From an uncultured Coriobacteriaceae bacterium (lineage in GTDB: Bacteria > Actinomycetota > Coriobacteriia > Coriobacteriales > Coriobacteriaceae), in assembly GCA_944319885.1 (NCBI GenBank), contig CALUFC010000001.1, positions 310,001 to 374,000 on the forward strand: a DNA stretch of 64,000 nt, given 5' to 3'. The translations under genes were made by a program, and so were the position numbers. Positions 18,792 to 27,680 of the stretch are shown piece after piece. The notes below the pieces were generated by a model. The model was given only the letters and a program-made list of their open reading frames with translations. It ran no database searches and had not been told where the DNA came from. Position 1 is the first letter of the stretch. Each line of letters starts with the position of its first letter.

Positions 18792-18806
18792 TGGCGACGG
18801 GGCTCC
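18776..18806 (-). terminator. Hairpin downstream of ferritin, overlapping the gluQ promoter
   Basis: GGAGCCCCG (18776-18784) pairs with CGGGGCTCC (18798-18806), and an imperfect inner stem continues toward an AAT loop. It lies 68 bases past the ferritin stop. There is no T run directly after, so termination may be inefficient. Confidence 0.5.
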
Positions 18807-18873
18807 CAGGAAAAGGGGGGCAAAGAAAGCCGGCGCAAGGGGATGAGGGGAAATCCCGGCCGGCGGGAAAGGG

Positions 18874-19392
18874 CTACAGGGGAAGGGCGGTCATCTGGTT
18901 ATAGACGCGCACCTGGTACTCGCGATCGAGGTCGTAGAGGCCCTTGGGATCGCAGCCGAAGAGCTTCATGTTGGTGATCATGTCGCGCGCGTTGGTCTCC
19001 TCCTCGCCCTGCTCGGAGACGAACCAGTCGAGGAACTTCATGGTGCGCACGTCATGCTGCTCGTGCGCCACCTCGTAGCAGTGGTGGATGAGGCTCGTCA
19101 CGTACTCCTCGTGCGCAAGACCTGCCTCGAGCGGCGCCAGATCGTTCTCGAACGCCTTGTCGGGTTTGGCGATGGCCTCCATGGTGGGGGTGAAGTCGTT
19201 ATCAAGGAGATAGCGGCGGATGGCCATGGCGTGGTCCATCTCCTCTTTCGCCTGGATCTCGTACCAGTTGGCAAAGCCCTTGAGGCCGCGATCCTCATAG
19301 TAGTCGGCGAAGGTGAGGTAGAGATACGCCGAGTACAGCTCCTTGTTGATCTGCTCGTTCAAAACCGAGGTGACCTCGTTTGTGAGTGCCAT
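18874..19392 (-). CDS. ftnA: Bacterial non-haem ferritin
   Basis: A 172-residue four-helix bundle protein that oxidises Fe(II) and stores iron in a 24-subunit shell. The ferroxidase residues are seen as E18 (NKELYSAY), E51 and H54 (KEEMDHAMAIRR), with further acidic and Gln residues near 95-131 (SEQGEEE). The length is typical. It is transcribed alone on the minus strand, divergent from purH. No clear Fur-like box was recognised in the 257-base gap. Confidence 0.94.
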   Translation of the reverse strand: MALTNEVTSVLNEQINKELYSAYLYLTFADYYEDRGLKGFANWYEIQAKEEMDHAMAIRRYLLDNDFTPTMEAIAKPDKAFENDLAPLEAGLAHEEYVTSLIHHCYEVAHEQHDVRTMKFLDWFVSEQGEEETNARDMITNMKLFGCDPKGLYDLDREYQVRVYNQMTALPL

Positions 19393-19649
19393 GGATGACC
19401 TTTCTGTTCGAGAAGCGAATAGGAATCCGAGTCGTTGTTGAATATACCCAATCGCCCCCGTTGAAACGGCATCATAAATTACCCACGTCTCGTACAGGTT
19501 TTCACCGCAATTGCCCCGTGCGCCGGCATATGCGCGGCGGTGGCGCGACGCGTCGTTCTTTCCGCGCGGCGCATGGTCAGATGCGTTACAGTAATAGGAT
19601 ATGCATGCCGGCCAAAGGGGAGCCGGATGTGTTGCACAAGGAGGGGCAC

Positions 19650-21281
19650 ATGGGAGCAGAACGCAAGATTGGCCGTGCGCTGATTTCGGTCACCGATAAA
19701 ACGGGCGTAGTCGATTTCGCCCGCGCACTGGTCGAGGATTTCGGCGTTGAGATCGTCTCGACGGGGGGCACCGCCAAAGCCATCGAAGAGGCGGGTGTGC
19801 CCGTGCGTCCCATCGAGGATTTCACCGGATTCCCCGAGATGATGGACGGCCGCGTGAAGACGCTGCATCCCAAGGTCCATGGCGCCCTGCTTGCGCGCCG
19901 CGACTCCGAGGAGCACATGGCGCAGGCGGTCGAGCACGGCATCGAGTTGATCGACATGGTGGTGGTCAACCTCTACGAGTTCGAGAAGACCGTGGCCAAG
20001 CCCGATGTCACCTTTGCCGACGCGATCGAGCACATCGACATCGGCGGCCCCAGCATGCTGCGCTCTGCTGCCAAGAACAATGCCTCGGTTACCGTGGTGT
20101 GCGACCCAGCCGACTATAGCAAGGTGCTCGACGAGATGCGCCTGCACGGCGGCTGCACCACGCCCGCAACCCGCAAGCGCCTCGCTGCAAAGGTCTATAC
20201 GCGCACCGCGGCGTACGACACCGCCATCTCGCTGTGGCTGAACGACTATCTCGACCGCAAGGAGGAGACCGCCGCGCCGATGACCCAGCAGACGCCCGAG
20301 GAGCTCACACTGCACCTCACCAAGGTGCAGGATCTGCGCTACGGCGAGAATCCTCATCAGATGGCGGCCGTCTACCAGTTTGGTCCCGACTTCGCCCATA
20401 TGGGCTGCTCGGCGAACCCGCTCGTGGGTGCTCAGCAGATCCAGGGCAAGCCGCTTTCGTACAACAACCTGCTCGATGCCGACGCGGCGTGGAACGCCGT
20501 GCGCGAGTTCGACGAGCCCGCGGTGGTGATCTTGAAGCATCAGAATCCGTGCGGTTCTGCCGTCGCGGCCGATGTGACGACCGCCTACGATCGCGCCTTC
20601 GCCTGCGACTCCAAGAGCGCGTTCGGCGGCATTATCGCTGCCAACCGCGAGGTCCCGTTGAGCCTCGTCGAGCATTTCGCCGACCAGAACAAGCAGTTCG
20701 TCGAGGTGCTCATCGCCCCGAGCTACACGCCCGAGGCGCTTGAGCGCCTGGCCAAGCGCACCAACCTGCGCGTGCTGGCAACGGGCGGCGCCGAGGGCCA
20801 TGCGGCGTTCGAGCTGCGCTCGGTCGATGGCGGCATGCTGCTGCAGGGCGTCGATACGGTCGACGAGGATCCTACCGCGTTCACCTGTCCCACCACGCGT
20901 AAGCCCACCGACAAGGAGATGACCGACCTGCTCTTTGCCTGGAAGGTCGTGAAGACGGTCAAGTCCAATGCCATCCTGGTTGCCAAAGATCAGATGGGCA
21001 TCGGCATGGGGCCGGGCCAGCCCAACCGCGTGGACTCCGCGCTCATGGCGTGCGAGCGCGCCGAGCAGGCGTGCCGCGACATGGGCGTCGAGGCGTCTGG
21101 CTTCGTGGCGGCGTCCGATGCGTTCTTCCCCTTCCGCGACAACGTGGACGTGCTGGCCGAACACGGTGTGACCGCGATCATCCAGCCGGGCGGCTCGGTG
21201 CGCGACGACGAGTCGATCAAGGCGTGCGACGATCACGGGATCGCGATGATCTTCACGGGTACGCGTCACTTCCGTCACTAG
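19650..21281 (+). CDS. purH: Bifunctional AICAR transformylase / IMP cyclohydrolase
   Basis: A 543-residue enzyme for the last two steps of purine synthesis. The N-terminal cyclohydrolase domain (about 1-200) begins [19 protein letters not shown]. The C-terminal transformylase domain carries [13 protein letters not shown] and [24 protein letters not shown] before ATG 19650 selects this start within a longer open frame. The neighbours are not purine genes. Confidence 0.96.
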   Translation: MGAERKIGRALISVTDKTGVVDFARALVEDFGVEIVSTGGTAKAIEEAGVPVRPIEDFTGFPEMMDGRVKTLHPKVHGALLARRDSEEHMAQAVEHGIELIDMVVVNLYEFEKTVAKPDVTFADAIEHIDIGGPSMLRSAAKNNASVTVVCDPADYSKVLDEMRLHGGCTTPATRKRLAAKVYTRTAAYDTAISLWLNDYLDRKEETAAPMTQQTPEELTLHLTKVQDLRYGENPHQMAAVYQFGPDFAHMGCSANPLVGAQQIQGKPLSYNNLLDADAAWNAVREFDEPAVVILKHQNPCGSAVAADVTTAYDRAFACDSKSAFGGIIAANREVPLSLVEHFADQNKQFVEVLIAPSYTPEALERLAKRTNLRVLATGGAEGHAAFELRSVDGGMLLQGVDTVDEDPTAFTCPTTRKPTDKEMTDLLFAWKVVKTVKSNAILVAKDQMGIGMGPGQPNRVDSALMACERAEQACRDMGVEASGFVAASDAFFPFRDNVDVLAEHGVTAIIQPGGSVRDDESIKACDDHGIAMIFTGTRHFRH

Positions 21282-21334
21282 GGTATGATGCGGCTGCGTG
21301 CGGTTGTCGGCTAAAAGCTGCATATGCGAGCATT

Positions 21335-21366
21335 GCCCGGGGTGCGCAGGCGCCCCGGGCGTTTTT
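21335..21366 (+). terminator. Intrinsic terminator after purH
   Basis: GCCCGGGG (21335-21342) pairs with CCCCGGGC (21353-21360), with extra pairs inside around GCAG. TTTTT follows at 21362-21366. Confidence 0.88.
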
Positions 21367-21386
21367 CGGAGGATGCGGAGGATGTC

Positions 21387-22094
21387 ATGCGTGATGAGCT
21401 GAACAGCGTCGAGCGAGCTGCCGGGGAGGCAGCGGAAACATTCGAGCTGGGTGAGCCTGTGCTTGTCTGCCGCTGGCGTATGGCGTCGCGGCGGGTGCCC
21501 ATGCTCAACCGGCACATTCGTGCGCTGTCGCAGCGCCGCATACACGGCGACCCGCTTACCAAGAACCTGGTTTCGTGGGCAAAGCAGCATATCGAGTGGG
21601 CTTTGGCGGAGGATGCATCGGTCGATCCGGATGGCGTGCTCATGATGGTAGTCGATGAGCAGGGGAGGGCGGCGATGTCCGTCGGGTCGTACGAGCCGCT
21701 TGCAGATCGCTCGACACCCGCTTTGAGCATGCGATTTGCCAGTGCGCGGCGCGAGGCGGCGGCAACCGGCATCGCGCCGGAGATGCTCTGCTGTGCGCGC
21801 TCCGGCGAGCTCGTGGTTGCCGCGCGCGAAGATGAGACGCTGTGCGGCACGATGACGTTCGTGCGCCAGCTCGCCGAGACACGCGGCGTGCGCGTCTGCT
21901 TCGAGCCCGATCTTGTTAATGCCGTTTCCGATGCGCCTCAGGCGGCATTCGGTCTGCCCTTTCTTGCGTCCGATGAACACGGGATCGTCATGCCGGAACC
22001 GTTCGCGCGCGCTGCAGATGACGCCTCGCAAGATGCTGCGCTCGCCCGGTTCTTTGCCGATAGCTATGAGAAGCTGCTTGCTGCCACGAAATAA
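21387..22094 (+). CDS. Protein of unknown function (235 residues)
   Basis: Not recognised. It is soluble, with mixed alpha/beta composition and no membrane helix or signal peptide. The strong site GGAGGATGTC before ATG 21387 sets the start; an upstream in-frame ATG would place the purH terminator inside the coding region. It lies between purH and the two-component genes. The promoter for the next gene begins after it, so it is probably monocistronic or read through from purH. Confidence 0.65.
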   Translation: MRDELNSVERAAGEAAETFELGEPVLVCRWRMASRRVPMLNRHIRALSQRRIHGDPLTKNLVSWAKQHIEWALAEDASVDPDGVLMMVVDEQGRAAMSVGSYEPLADRSTPALSMRFASARREAAATGIAPEMLCCARSGELVVAAREDETLCGTMTFVRQLAETRGVRVCFEPDLVNAVSDAPQAAFGLPFLASDEHGIVMPEPFARAADDASQDAALARFFADSYEKLLAATK

Positions 22095-22133
22095 CGCAGC
22101 ACCTTACGATGCGGCAAGGTTCGCGCGTCGCCG

Positions 22134-22161
22134 TTACGCCGGCGCGATCCGGGGGCATAAT
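22134..22161 (+). promoter_or_regulatory. Possible promoter of the two-component operon
   Basis: TTACGC (22134-22139) is 16 bases from CATAAT (22156-22161). The hexamers are only moderate matches. The leader to the regulator ATG would be about 48 bases. Confidence 0.35.
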
Positions 22162-22215
22162 GGGTAACGTCCTGCTTGCAGGACGTACCGTTGAGCATTG
22201 CCACGAGGAGGGTCC

Positions 22216-22887
22216 ATGCCGCTCGTTTACGTCATCGAAGACGATGCTGCCATCTGCAGTGAGCTGCTCCAGCTGCTTGAGCACAACGGATACGAGGCTG
22301 CCTGCTGCACCGATTTTGAGCACGCGGCAGACGACGTGCGCGCCGCCGATCCCGATCTGGTGCTGCTCGATCTCACCTTGCCCGGCACCGACGGGCACTT
22401 GATCTGCCGCGACATTCGCGCAACATCAGATGTTCCCATCATCGTGCTCACCTCGCGCACCACCGAGATCGACGAGGTCATGAGCATGACCATCGGTGCC
22501 GACGATTTCGTATCCAAGCCCTACAGCGCCCGCGTGCTCATCGCGCGCATCCAAGCGCTGCTGCGCCGCACGGCGGGAACCGAGGCGGGGAGCGTTATCG
22601 AGCACAACGGTGTTTCGCTCGATCTAGCGCGCTCTGTTGCCATGGCAGGGGGCAAGCACGTCGAGCTCACGAAGAACGAGATGCGCATCCTGGCGCTGTT
22701 GATGCGCCGCGCACCGGCGATCGTTTCTCGCGAGGCGATCATGCGCGATCTTTGGGACTCCGATTCCTTCATCGATGACAACACGCTTACGGTCAACATC
22801 AATCGGTTGCGGGCCACACTTGAGCGGATTGGCGTGACCGGATACTTGGTAACACATCGCGGTCGCGGTTATTCGGTGCAACCATGA
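22216..22887 (+). CDS. OmpR-family response regulator
   Basis: A 223-residue regulator. The receiver domain has D9/D10, the phospho-acceptor D52 in LLDLTLPG, T79 and K101. A C-terminal winged helix (about 130-223) ends RGRGYSVQP. GAGGAGGG precedes ATG 22216. Its stop overlaps the histidine kinase start (ATGA), so the pair is co-translated. By similarity of the kinase it belongs to the BceR/VraR-like group that answers cell-envelope stress, but no target is adjacent. Confidence 0.93.
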   Translation: MPLVYVIEDDAAICSELLQLLEHNGYEAACCTDFEHAADDVRAADPDLVLLDLTLPGTDGHLICRDIRATSDVPIIVLTSRTTEIDEVMSMTIGADDFVSKPYSARVLIARIQALLRRTAGTEAGSVIEHNGVSLDLARSVAMAGGKHVELTKNEMRILALLMRRAPAIVSREAIMRDLWDSDSFIDDNTLTVNINRLRATLERIGVTGYLVTHRGRGYSVQP

Positions 22888-23936
22888 GCCCGTTGGACTA
22901 CCTCAAATCCGTTGTCCCGAGCATGGTGCCGCTCGTGGGCGCCGATCTGTTATGCATGTTCGTGCTCGCTGTTGCCGGGGTGGGCCGCGATGTTATCGTG
23001 TTCACGGGCTTCATTGCATTAGCAGGTGCGCTCATGGCGATTTCGTTCGCCTACATGCGGCGCCGAAGTTTCTACCAATCACTCGATACGCTCATCACAT
23101 CGTCCGAACATCCTCGCTGGCTCGCCGATATGGTTGATCGCCCCACCTTTTCCGAGGGCGAGCTCACGTATGATGCGCTTTCCGCAGTTGCCAAATCTGC
23201 CAACGATGACGTTGCGGCCTACCGCCGACAGGTCGAGGATTATCGCGAGTACATCGAAACTTGGGTCCATGAGGCGAAATCGCCGCTGGCTGCGGCGCAT
23301 CTCATGCTTGCCAATCTCGAGGAAACCACAGTGGACGATGCGTCTTATGAGCGGCTACAGAGTGTGGGCGACGAACTGAAGCGTATCGAAGGATACATCG
23401 ACCAGGCGCTGTTTTACGCGCGGTCCGAAGCACTCGATCGCGACTATCTTATCAGGAAGTATTCGCTTGCAGATTTGGTGAACGTATCGATCAAATCGAA
23501 CGCGTCCGCGCTGATTGCCGCTCATATCACTCCTGTGCGGAAGGGTTTGGACCTCACGGTGTTCACCGATGAGAAGTGGATCGAGTTCGTGCTGGGCCAA
23601 ATTATCCAGAACAGCGTGAAGTACGCAGATGCTGCTGACCCTCACATCGAGTTCTCGGGCAGACTTCTCGATGAGGGCGGTGCAAACGAATGCGTCGAGC
23701 TTGTGGTAGCTGATAACGGATGTGGTGTCAGCGCTGCCGATCTACCCCGCGTGTTTGAGAAGGGTTTTACCGGATCAAATGGACGAACGCATAAGCGGGC
23801 GACCGGCATAGGGCTCTATCTCGTGAAGCGCCTCTGCGACAAGATGGACGTGGGGATTGATGCCCGGTCACGCGAAGGCGAGGGCTTCGCCATCGCGCTG
23901 AGGTTCCACACGAATAAGTTCCATTATTTTGGATAG
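22884..23936 (+). CDS. Intramembrane-sensing histidine kinase (BceS-like)
   Basis: A 350-residue kinase with two N-terminal membrane helices (about 13-34 and 37-57) and almost no outer loop, the layout of Bce-type kinases that sense through a partner ABC transporter. H129 in WVHEAKSPLAA is the phosphorylation site. The N box (QIIQNSVKYA), G1 (DNGCGV), F (FEKGFTG) and G2 (TGIGLYLVK) boxes follow. No BceAB transporter genes flank it. The gene seems less GC-rich than its neighbours. Confidence 0.9.
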   Translation: MSPLDYLKSVVPSMVPLVGADLLCMFVLAVAGVGRDVIVFTGFIALAGALMAISFAYMRRRSFYQSLDTLITSSEHPRWLADMVDRPTFSEGELTYDALSAVAKSANDDVAAYRRQVEDYREYIETWVHEAKSPLAAAHLMLANLEETTVDDASYERLQSVGDELKRIEGYIDQALFYARSEALDRDYLIRKYSLADLVNVSIKSNASALIAAHITPVRKGLDLTVFTDEKWIEFVLGQIIQNSVKYADAADPHIEFSGRLLDEGGANECVELVVADNGCGVSAADLPRVFEKGFTGSNGRTHKRATGIGLYLVKRLCDKMDVGIDARSREGEGFAIALRFHTNKFHYFG

Positions 23937-24044
23937 CGTTCGGGTAGTCGGCGAGCGCGTGCGCGTCTTTCAGAAGCGAAGGAGCTGTTGCGAGGAGTTG
24001 AACAAGCTCCTCCATGCAGTTTTTCTATAATTCGCTTTCATTTG

Positions 24045-24236
24045 TGTCATTTAGTTCAGATTCCGGAGCAATGAGGGCCTTGGAGCGACGCGAGAGTGCC
24101 GGTCATTCGTATTGCGCGGCGACTGTTCCTCATAAGATATTGTATCTATCTATATTTAATAGATAGATACAATATCATTTGCATGCTTCGGAAGGTATTC
24201 GCCCCGAATGTGCTCCGGAATCTGAACTAAATGACA
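24045..24236. repeat. 192-bp element with perfect 26-bp terminal inverted repeats (MITE-like)
   Basis: The left end 24045-24070 (starting TGTCATTTAGTTCAG) is the exact reverse complement of 24211-24236. Inside, 24136-24153 and 24159-24176 form a perfect 18-bp palindrome (GATATTGTATC...GATACAATATC) around ATTTA, very AT-rich for this genome. There is no ORF inside and no obvious target-site duplication. It occupies most of the 441-base gap between convergent genes (23937-24377). A weak GAGGAG/CTCCTC hairpin at 23992-24012 precedes it, and a GAAAAATCGATTTTTC palindrome lies at 24247-24262. Confidence 0.65.
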
Positions 24237-24292
24237 TTTTTGGTGCGAAAAATCGATTTTTCTTGAGCGTGACATAGGTAGGCAAGGACATG

Positions 24293-24324
24293 AAAAGCGG
24301 GGGAGGCGATATCGCCTCCCCCGC
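24293..24324 (-). terminator. Intrinsic terminator of the universal stress protein gene
   Basis: A perfect palindrome, GCGGGGGAGGCGAT (24297-24310) with its complement 24311-24324, is followed on the minus strand by TTTT. It lies 53 bases past the usp stop codon. Confidence 0.85.
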
Positions 24325-24377
24325 GTCGCGTTCCGCATGGCTTGAAGTTGCGGGCGATGTCTCGTTGCTGCTGCGAG

Positions 24378-24815
24378 CTACTTCACGACGAGAATGTCGC
24401 ACTCGGAGCTGCGCAGCAAGAACGTCGAAATTGAGCCAAGAAGCGCATACTTGATCGATGAAAGGCCGCGCGCGCCGCACATGACGAGATCGGGCTTGAT
24501 AACATCGAGCATCTCGTCCTTCAGGGTCTCGCGAATGCGTCCAGCGCGAATGATGACCTCTACTTCGGGAATATCCTCAGAGGCTTTGGCTTCCTCGATC
24601 TGGGCGGCAATGGACTCTCTGAACGCCGCTTCGAGACCGTTAACCAGGTCGAGCGGATAGACCCCCGCCGATTCGAGTGCGGTTGAATCGATGACATGGC
24701 CGATGTAGAGCTTGGCCTTGTTGTTCGCTGCGACCTTGATGGCGCGCGCGAGCACGAAATCCTGCTGCTCGGTTCCGTCGAGCGCTACAAATACCTTGGA
24801 ATAGCCTTCGTTCAT
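24378..24815 (-). CDS. Universal stress protein (UspA family)
   Basis: A 145-residue single-domain Usp. It begins YSKVFVALDGTEQQ, and the ATP-binding loop G-x2-G-x9-G-S is present in CGARGLSSIKYALLGS. These cytoplasmic proteins bind ATP and help survival under growth arrest or stress. Which stress is not indicated by the context. It is followed by a strong terminator and so is monocistronic. Confidence 0.9.
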   Translation of the reverse strand: MNEGYSKVFVALDGTEQQDFVLARAIKVAANNKAKLYIGHVIDSTALESAGVYPLDLVNGLEAAFRESIAAQIEEAKASEDIPEVEVIIRAGRIRETLKDEMLDVIKPDLVMCGARGLSSIKYALLGSISTFLLRSSECDILVVK

Positions 24816-25016
24816 GAATGCCTCCTCTACACGGTTTCAGCGGAGCGCCGCATCAGCGTCCGCGTCTTCGCGATAGTTATACCCACGCGCCCGACAGGCG
24901 GTCTTTGTGATTCTGTGAACGTGCTCGTTTTTCCCATGGGCACAGATTGGGTGTCTGATAATGGCGAGAGCGCATAGCTTCGCATCGAAACGAGTGCAAT
25001 CCGTCAGGGAGGAACC

Positions 25017-25988
25017 TTGGACGTTATAGAGTTGCTGAAATCGGCGTTCCTTGGCTTGGTCGAGGGTATCACCGAGTGGTTGCCCATTTCATCGACCGGC
25101 CACATGATTCTGGTCGATGAGTTCATTCATCTCAATGTGACCCAAGAATTCTGGAATATGTTCCAGGTGGTTATTCAGCTTGGCGCTATCTTGGCGGTGT
25201 GCGTGCTCTTCTTCCATCAGCTCAATCCGTTCAGCCCGTCGAAAGGGCGTGAGGGACGCCGTGGCACGTGGCGTTTGTGGGGCAAGATCGTGCTCGCGTG
25301 CATCCCTGCGGCAGTGATCGGCATTCCGCTCGATGACTTCATGGAGGAGCACCTGTATAGCGCACCGGTTGTGGCGCTGGCGCTTATCGTGTACGGCATC
25401 GCGTTCATCGTCATTGAACGTTGGAGGGCAAAGCGCTTGGAGGCACGTGTCGCGGCGGCGGGCGTCGTTCCGGGAAGCCGTCCGGCGGGTGCGCACTTCG
25501 CGCGGAGTGCCGCGGCGGTAGAGCCCACGCCCGATGGCGACTTCGGTGCCATCACCACCATCGACGAGCTCTCCTGGAAGATCGCGCTCGGTATCGGTGT
25601 GTTCCAGGTGCTCTCGCTCATCCCGGGCACCTCTCGCTCCGGATCGACCATCATCGGCGGTCTGCTGCTGGGCACCACGCGTTCGGTTGCTGCGGAGTTC
25701 ACGTTCTTCTTGGCGATTCCCGTGATGTTCGGTGCGAGCGCGCTCAAGCTGGTGAAGTATGTCGTGTTGGACGGCGGTACGTTCGGCGCCAACGAGATCG
25801 CCATCATGGCAGTTGGCTGTCTCGTGGCGTTCGTGGTTTCGATGGTCGCCATCAAGTGGCTCATGGGTTTCGTGCGCCGCCACACCTTCACCGCGTTCGG
25901 CGTGTATCGCATTATCCTGGGCGTGGCCGTGCTCGCATTCTTCTTTGTGATCGCGCCCGCGCTGGGCATCACCACATCGCTGTCGTAA
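25017..25988 (+). CDS. uppP: Undecaprenyl-diphosphatase (UppP/BacA)
   Basis: A 323-residue membrane enzyme that dephosphorylates undecaprenyl diphosphate, recycling the lipid carrier of wall synthesis. GLVEGITEWLPISSTGH near residue 13 and PGTSRSGSTIIGG near 205 are its active-site motifs. The TTG start at 25017 is set by AGGGAGGAA just upstream. A hydrophilic insertion of about 40 residues (about 140-180) makes it longer than E. coli UppP. Confidence 0.94.
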   Translation: MDVIELLKSAFLGLVEGITEWLPISSTGHMILVDEFIHLNVTQEFWNMFQVVIQLGAILAVCVLFFHQLNPFSPSKGREGRRGTWRLWGKIVLACIPAAVIGIPLDDFMEEHLYSAPVVALALIVYGIAFIVIERWRAKRLEARVAAAGVVPGSRPAGAHFARSAAAVEPTPDGDFGAITTIDELSWKIALGIGVFQVLSLIPGTSRSGSTIIGGLLLGTTRSVAAEFTFFLAIPVMFGASALKLVKYVVLDGGTFGANEIAIMAVGCLVAFVVSMVAIKWLMGFVRRHTFTAFGVYRIILGVAVLAFFFVIAPALGITTSLS

Positions 25989-26032
25989 CAACGCGCCGGC
26001 ACAGGTCTTGCTCGCCCGTACGACCGCAGTGC

Positions 26033-26082
26033 AAAACCGGCCGCTCAGGCACGTCGAAACGCGTGCTGAGCGGCCGGTTTTT
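26033..26082 (+). terminator. Intrinsic terminator after uppP
   Basis: AAAACCGGCCGCTCAG at 26033-26048 pairs with CTGAGCGGCCGGTTTT at 26067-26082, with one bulged G in the extended stem. Being A/T-flanked on both sides, it can serve uppP and the convergent deoC. Confidence 0.85.
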
Positions 26083-26139
26083 CAAGCAAGGATGGTGCTG
26101 AGCAGATCGCCGGCGCACAACCCCGGCGAGACGGAGGGG

Positions 26140-26811
26140 CTACTCGGCAACCTCGTTCAGGATCGCGACGGCAGCCGAGACACCCAGGCGGCTCGCACCG
26201 GCCTCGATCATGGCCTCGGCGTCGGCGAGTGTACGGATGCCGCCCGATGCTTTGACGCCGAAGTCCGGACCAACCTCTTCGCGCATGAGGGCGATATCGG
26301 CAACGGTTGCCCCGCCGGTAGAGAAACCCGTGGAGGTCTTGACGTAATCGGCACCGGCGGCAACGGTGAGCTGACAGGCGCGGCGCTTCTCCTCGTCGGT
26401 CAGCAGGCAGGTTTCGATGATGACCTTGAGCAATGCGCCGCCGGCGTGGGCCGCCTCGGCAACTGCGGCGATGTCGGCGCGGACGGCGTCATCATTGCCA
26501 CCTTTGAGCTCGCCCACGTTGATGACCATATCGACTTCATCGGCGCCGGCTTCGATGGCATCGCGCGTCTCGGCAACCTTGGCGGCGGTCGAGGTGGCGC
26601 CCAGCGGGAATCCGATTACGGTGCAGGTCTTGACGTCGGTGCCGGCAAGCCCGGCGGCAACGCGGGGGACCCAGTACGGGTTCACGCAGATCGACGCCGT
26701 ATCAAGGTGCTTCGCCTCCTCGATCACGCGGTCGATATCGCTTGCGGTGGATTCCGGCTTGAGCAGCGTGTGATCCATGAATTTGGCAAGTGCCTGCTTG
26801 GTGAGGTGCAT
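26140..26811 (-). CDS. deoC: Deoxyribose-phosphate aldolase
   Basis: A 223-residue class I aldolase that splits 2-deoxyribose 5-phosphate into glyceraldehyde 3-phosphate and acetaldehyde. The Schiff-base lysine K158 is in [11 protein letters not shown]94 in DEVDMVIN and K187 in GVKASGGIR. The length is typical of the short DeoC type. No other deoxynucleoside genes are adjacent. It fits the catabolic theme of the sugar operon 6 kb away, but no direct link is shown. Confidence 0.95.
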   Translation of the reverse strand: MHLTKQALAKFMDHTLLKPESTASDIDRVIEEAKHLDTASICVNPYWVPRVAAGLAGTDVKTCTVIGFPLGATSTAAKVAETRDAIEAGADEVDMVINVGELKGGNDDAVRADIAAVAEAAHAGGALLKVIIETCLLTDEEKRRACQLTVAAGADYVKTSTGFSTGGATVADIALMREEVGPDFGVKASGGIRTLADAEAMIEAGASRLGVSAAVAILNEVAE

Positions 26812-26957
26812 GAGAGTCCCTTTCGTATCGACCGTGGCGGTGCGTTGTGCAGCCGCATCGTGATTCTACCGCCCGCCCAAAGGCGGGGCAAACATCATGT
26901 GCTTCATGGCCGTACGACGTGAGACAATTTCACGAGAACAAAATCGAGGAGGCCGAT

Positions 26958-27680
26958 ATGACAACGTCGAGGCACAGCGCGGCTGCTGGCGCGCACGATA
27001 TCCAGGAGGCGTCATCGTTGGGTGCGACGGTGTCGAGCGACCAGGCAGCGCAGGCACGCCGCCATGGAGGTGCGGATATCGTCGTGCGCGTTGCGACGGT
27101 ACAGGATGCTCCGCGCCTGCACGAGATCTACGCGCCCTACGTGCGCGACACGGCGGTCACGTTTGAGTACGAGCCTCCGACGCTCACCGCGTTTACCGAA
27201 CGGCTCGAGCGCACGCTCGAACGCCACCCTTATCTCGTAGCAGAGCGATTCGCACCAGACGGCTCCTCCCGCATCGTGGGCTATGTTTACGCCAGTCCGT
27301 TCAAGGATCGACCTGCCTACGACTGGGCGGTCGAGACCTCGATCTATGTCGACCGCGACGAGCGGCGCGGCGGCGTGGGGCGAGCCATGCACCATGCGCT
27401 CGAATGCGCCCTTCGCGAGCAGGGGATTCTCAACATGGAGGCCTGCATCGCCACCACGCGCACGCCCGACGAGCACCTGACGAACGACAGCATGTATTTC
27501 CATGAGCGCATGGGCTATCGGCTGGTGGGTGAATTTAGCATGTGCGGCTACAAATACGGCCGCTGGTACGACATGATATGGATGGAGAAGCACATCGCGC
27601 CCCATGAGGCGAAGCAGCCCCATCCCGTTCCGTTTCCGCAGATGCGGGCGGTGCTTGCCGAGCGCTATGGAATAGCCTGA
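26958..27680 (+). CDS. GNAT N-acetyltransferase (phosphinothricin acetyltransferase-like)
   Basis: A 240-residue protein. A poorly conserved 35-residue N-terminus precedes a GNAT domain opening VVRVATVQDAPRLHEIYAPYV. The acetyl-CoA loop is seen as RRGGVGRAMHHAL, and MGYRLVGEF and WYDMIWMEK are typical of the Pat/Bar group. The natural substrate is unknown. GAGGAGG at 26946-26952 selects ATG 26958. Its TGA overlaps the recQ ATG by one base. Confidence 0.85.
   Translation: MTTSRHSAAAGAHDIQEASSLGATVSSDQAAQARRHGGADIVVRVATVQDAPRLHEIYAPYVRDTAVTFEYEPPTLTAFTERLERTLERHPYLVAERFAPDGSSRIVGYVYASPFKDRPAYDWAVETSIYVDRDERRGGVGRAMHHALECALREQGILNMEACIATTRTPDEHLTNDSMYFHERMGYRLVGEFSMCGYKYGRWYDMIWMEKHIAPHEAKQPHPVPFPQMRAVLAERYGIA

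Noticed and set aside
24045-24236. Short-repeat content suggesting a CRISPR array
   Set aside because: Repeats are inverted, not direct, with no regular spacers; no cas genes in the window.
23937-24377. Target-site duplication flanking the 24 kb element
   Set aside because: Flanks (TTTG and TTTTT) are only T-rich and do not form a convincing duplication.
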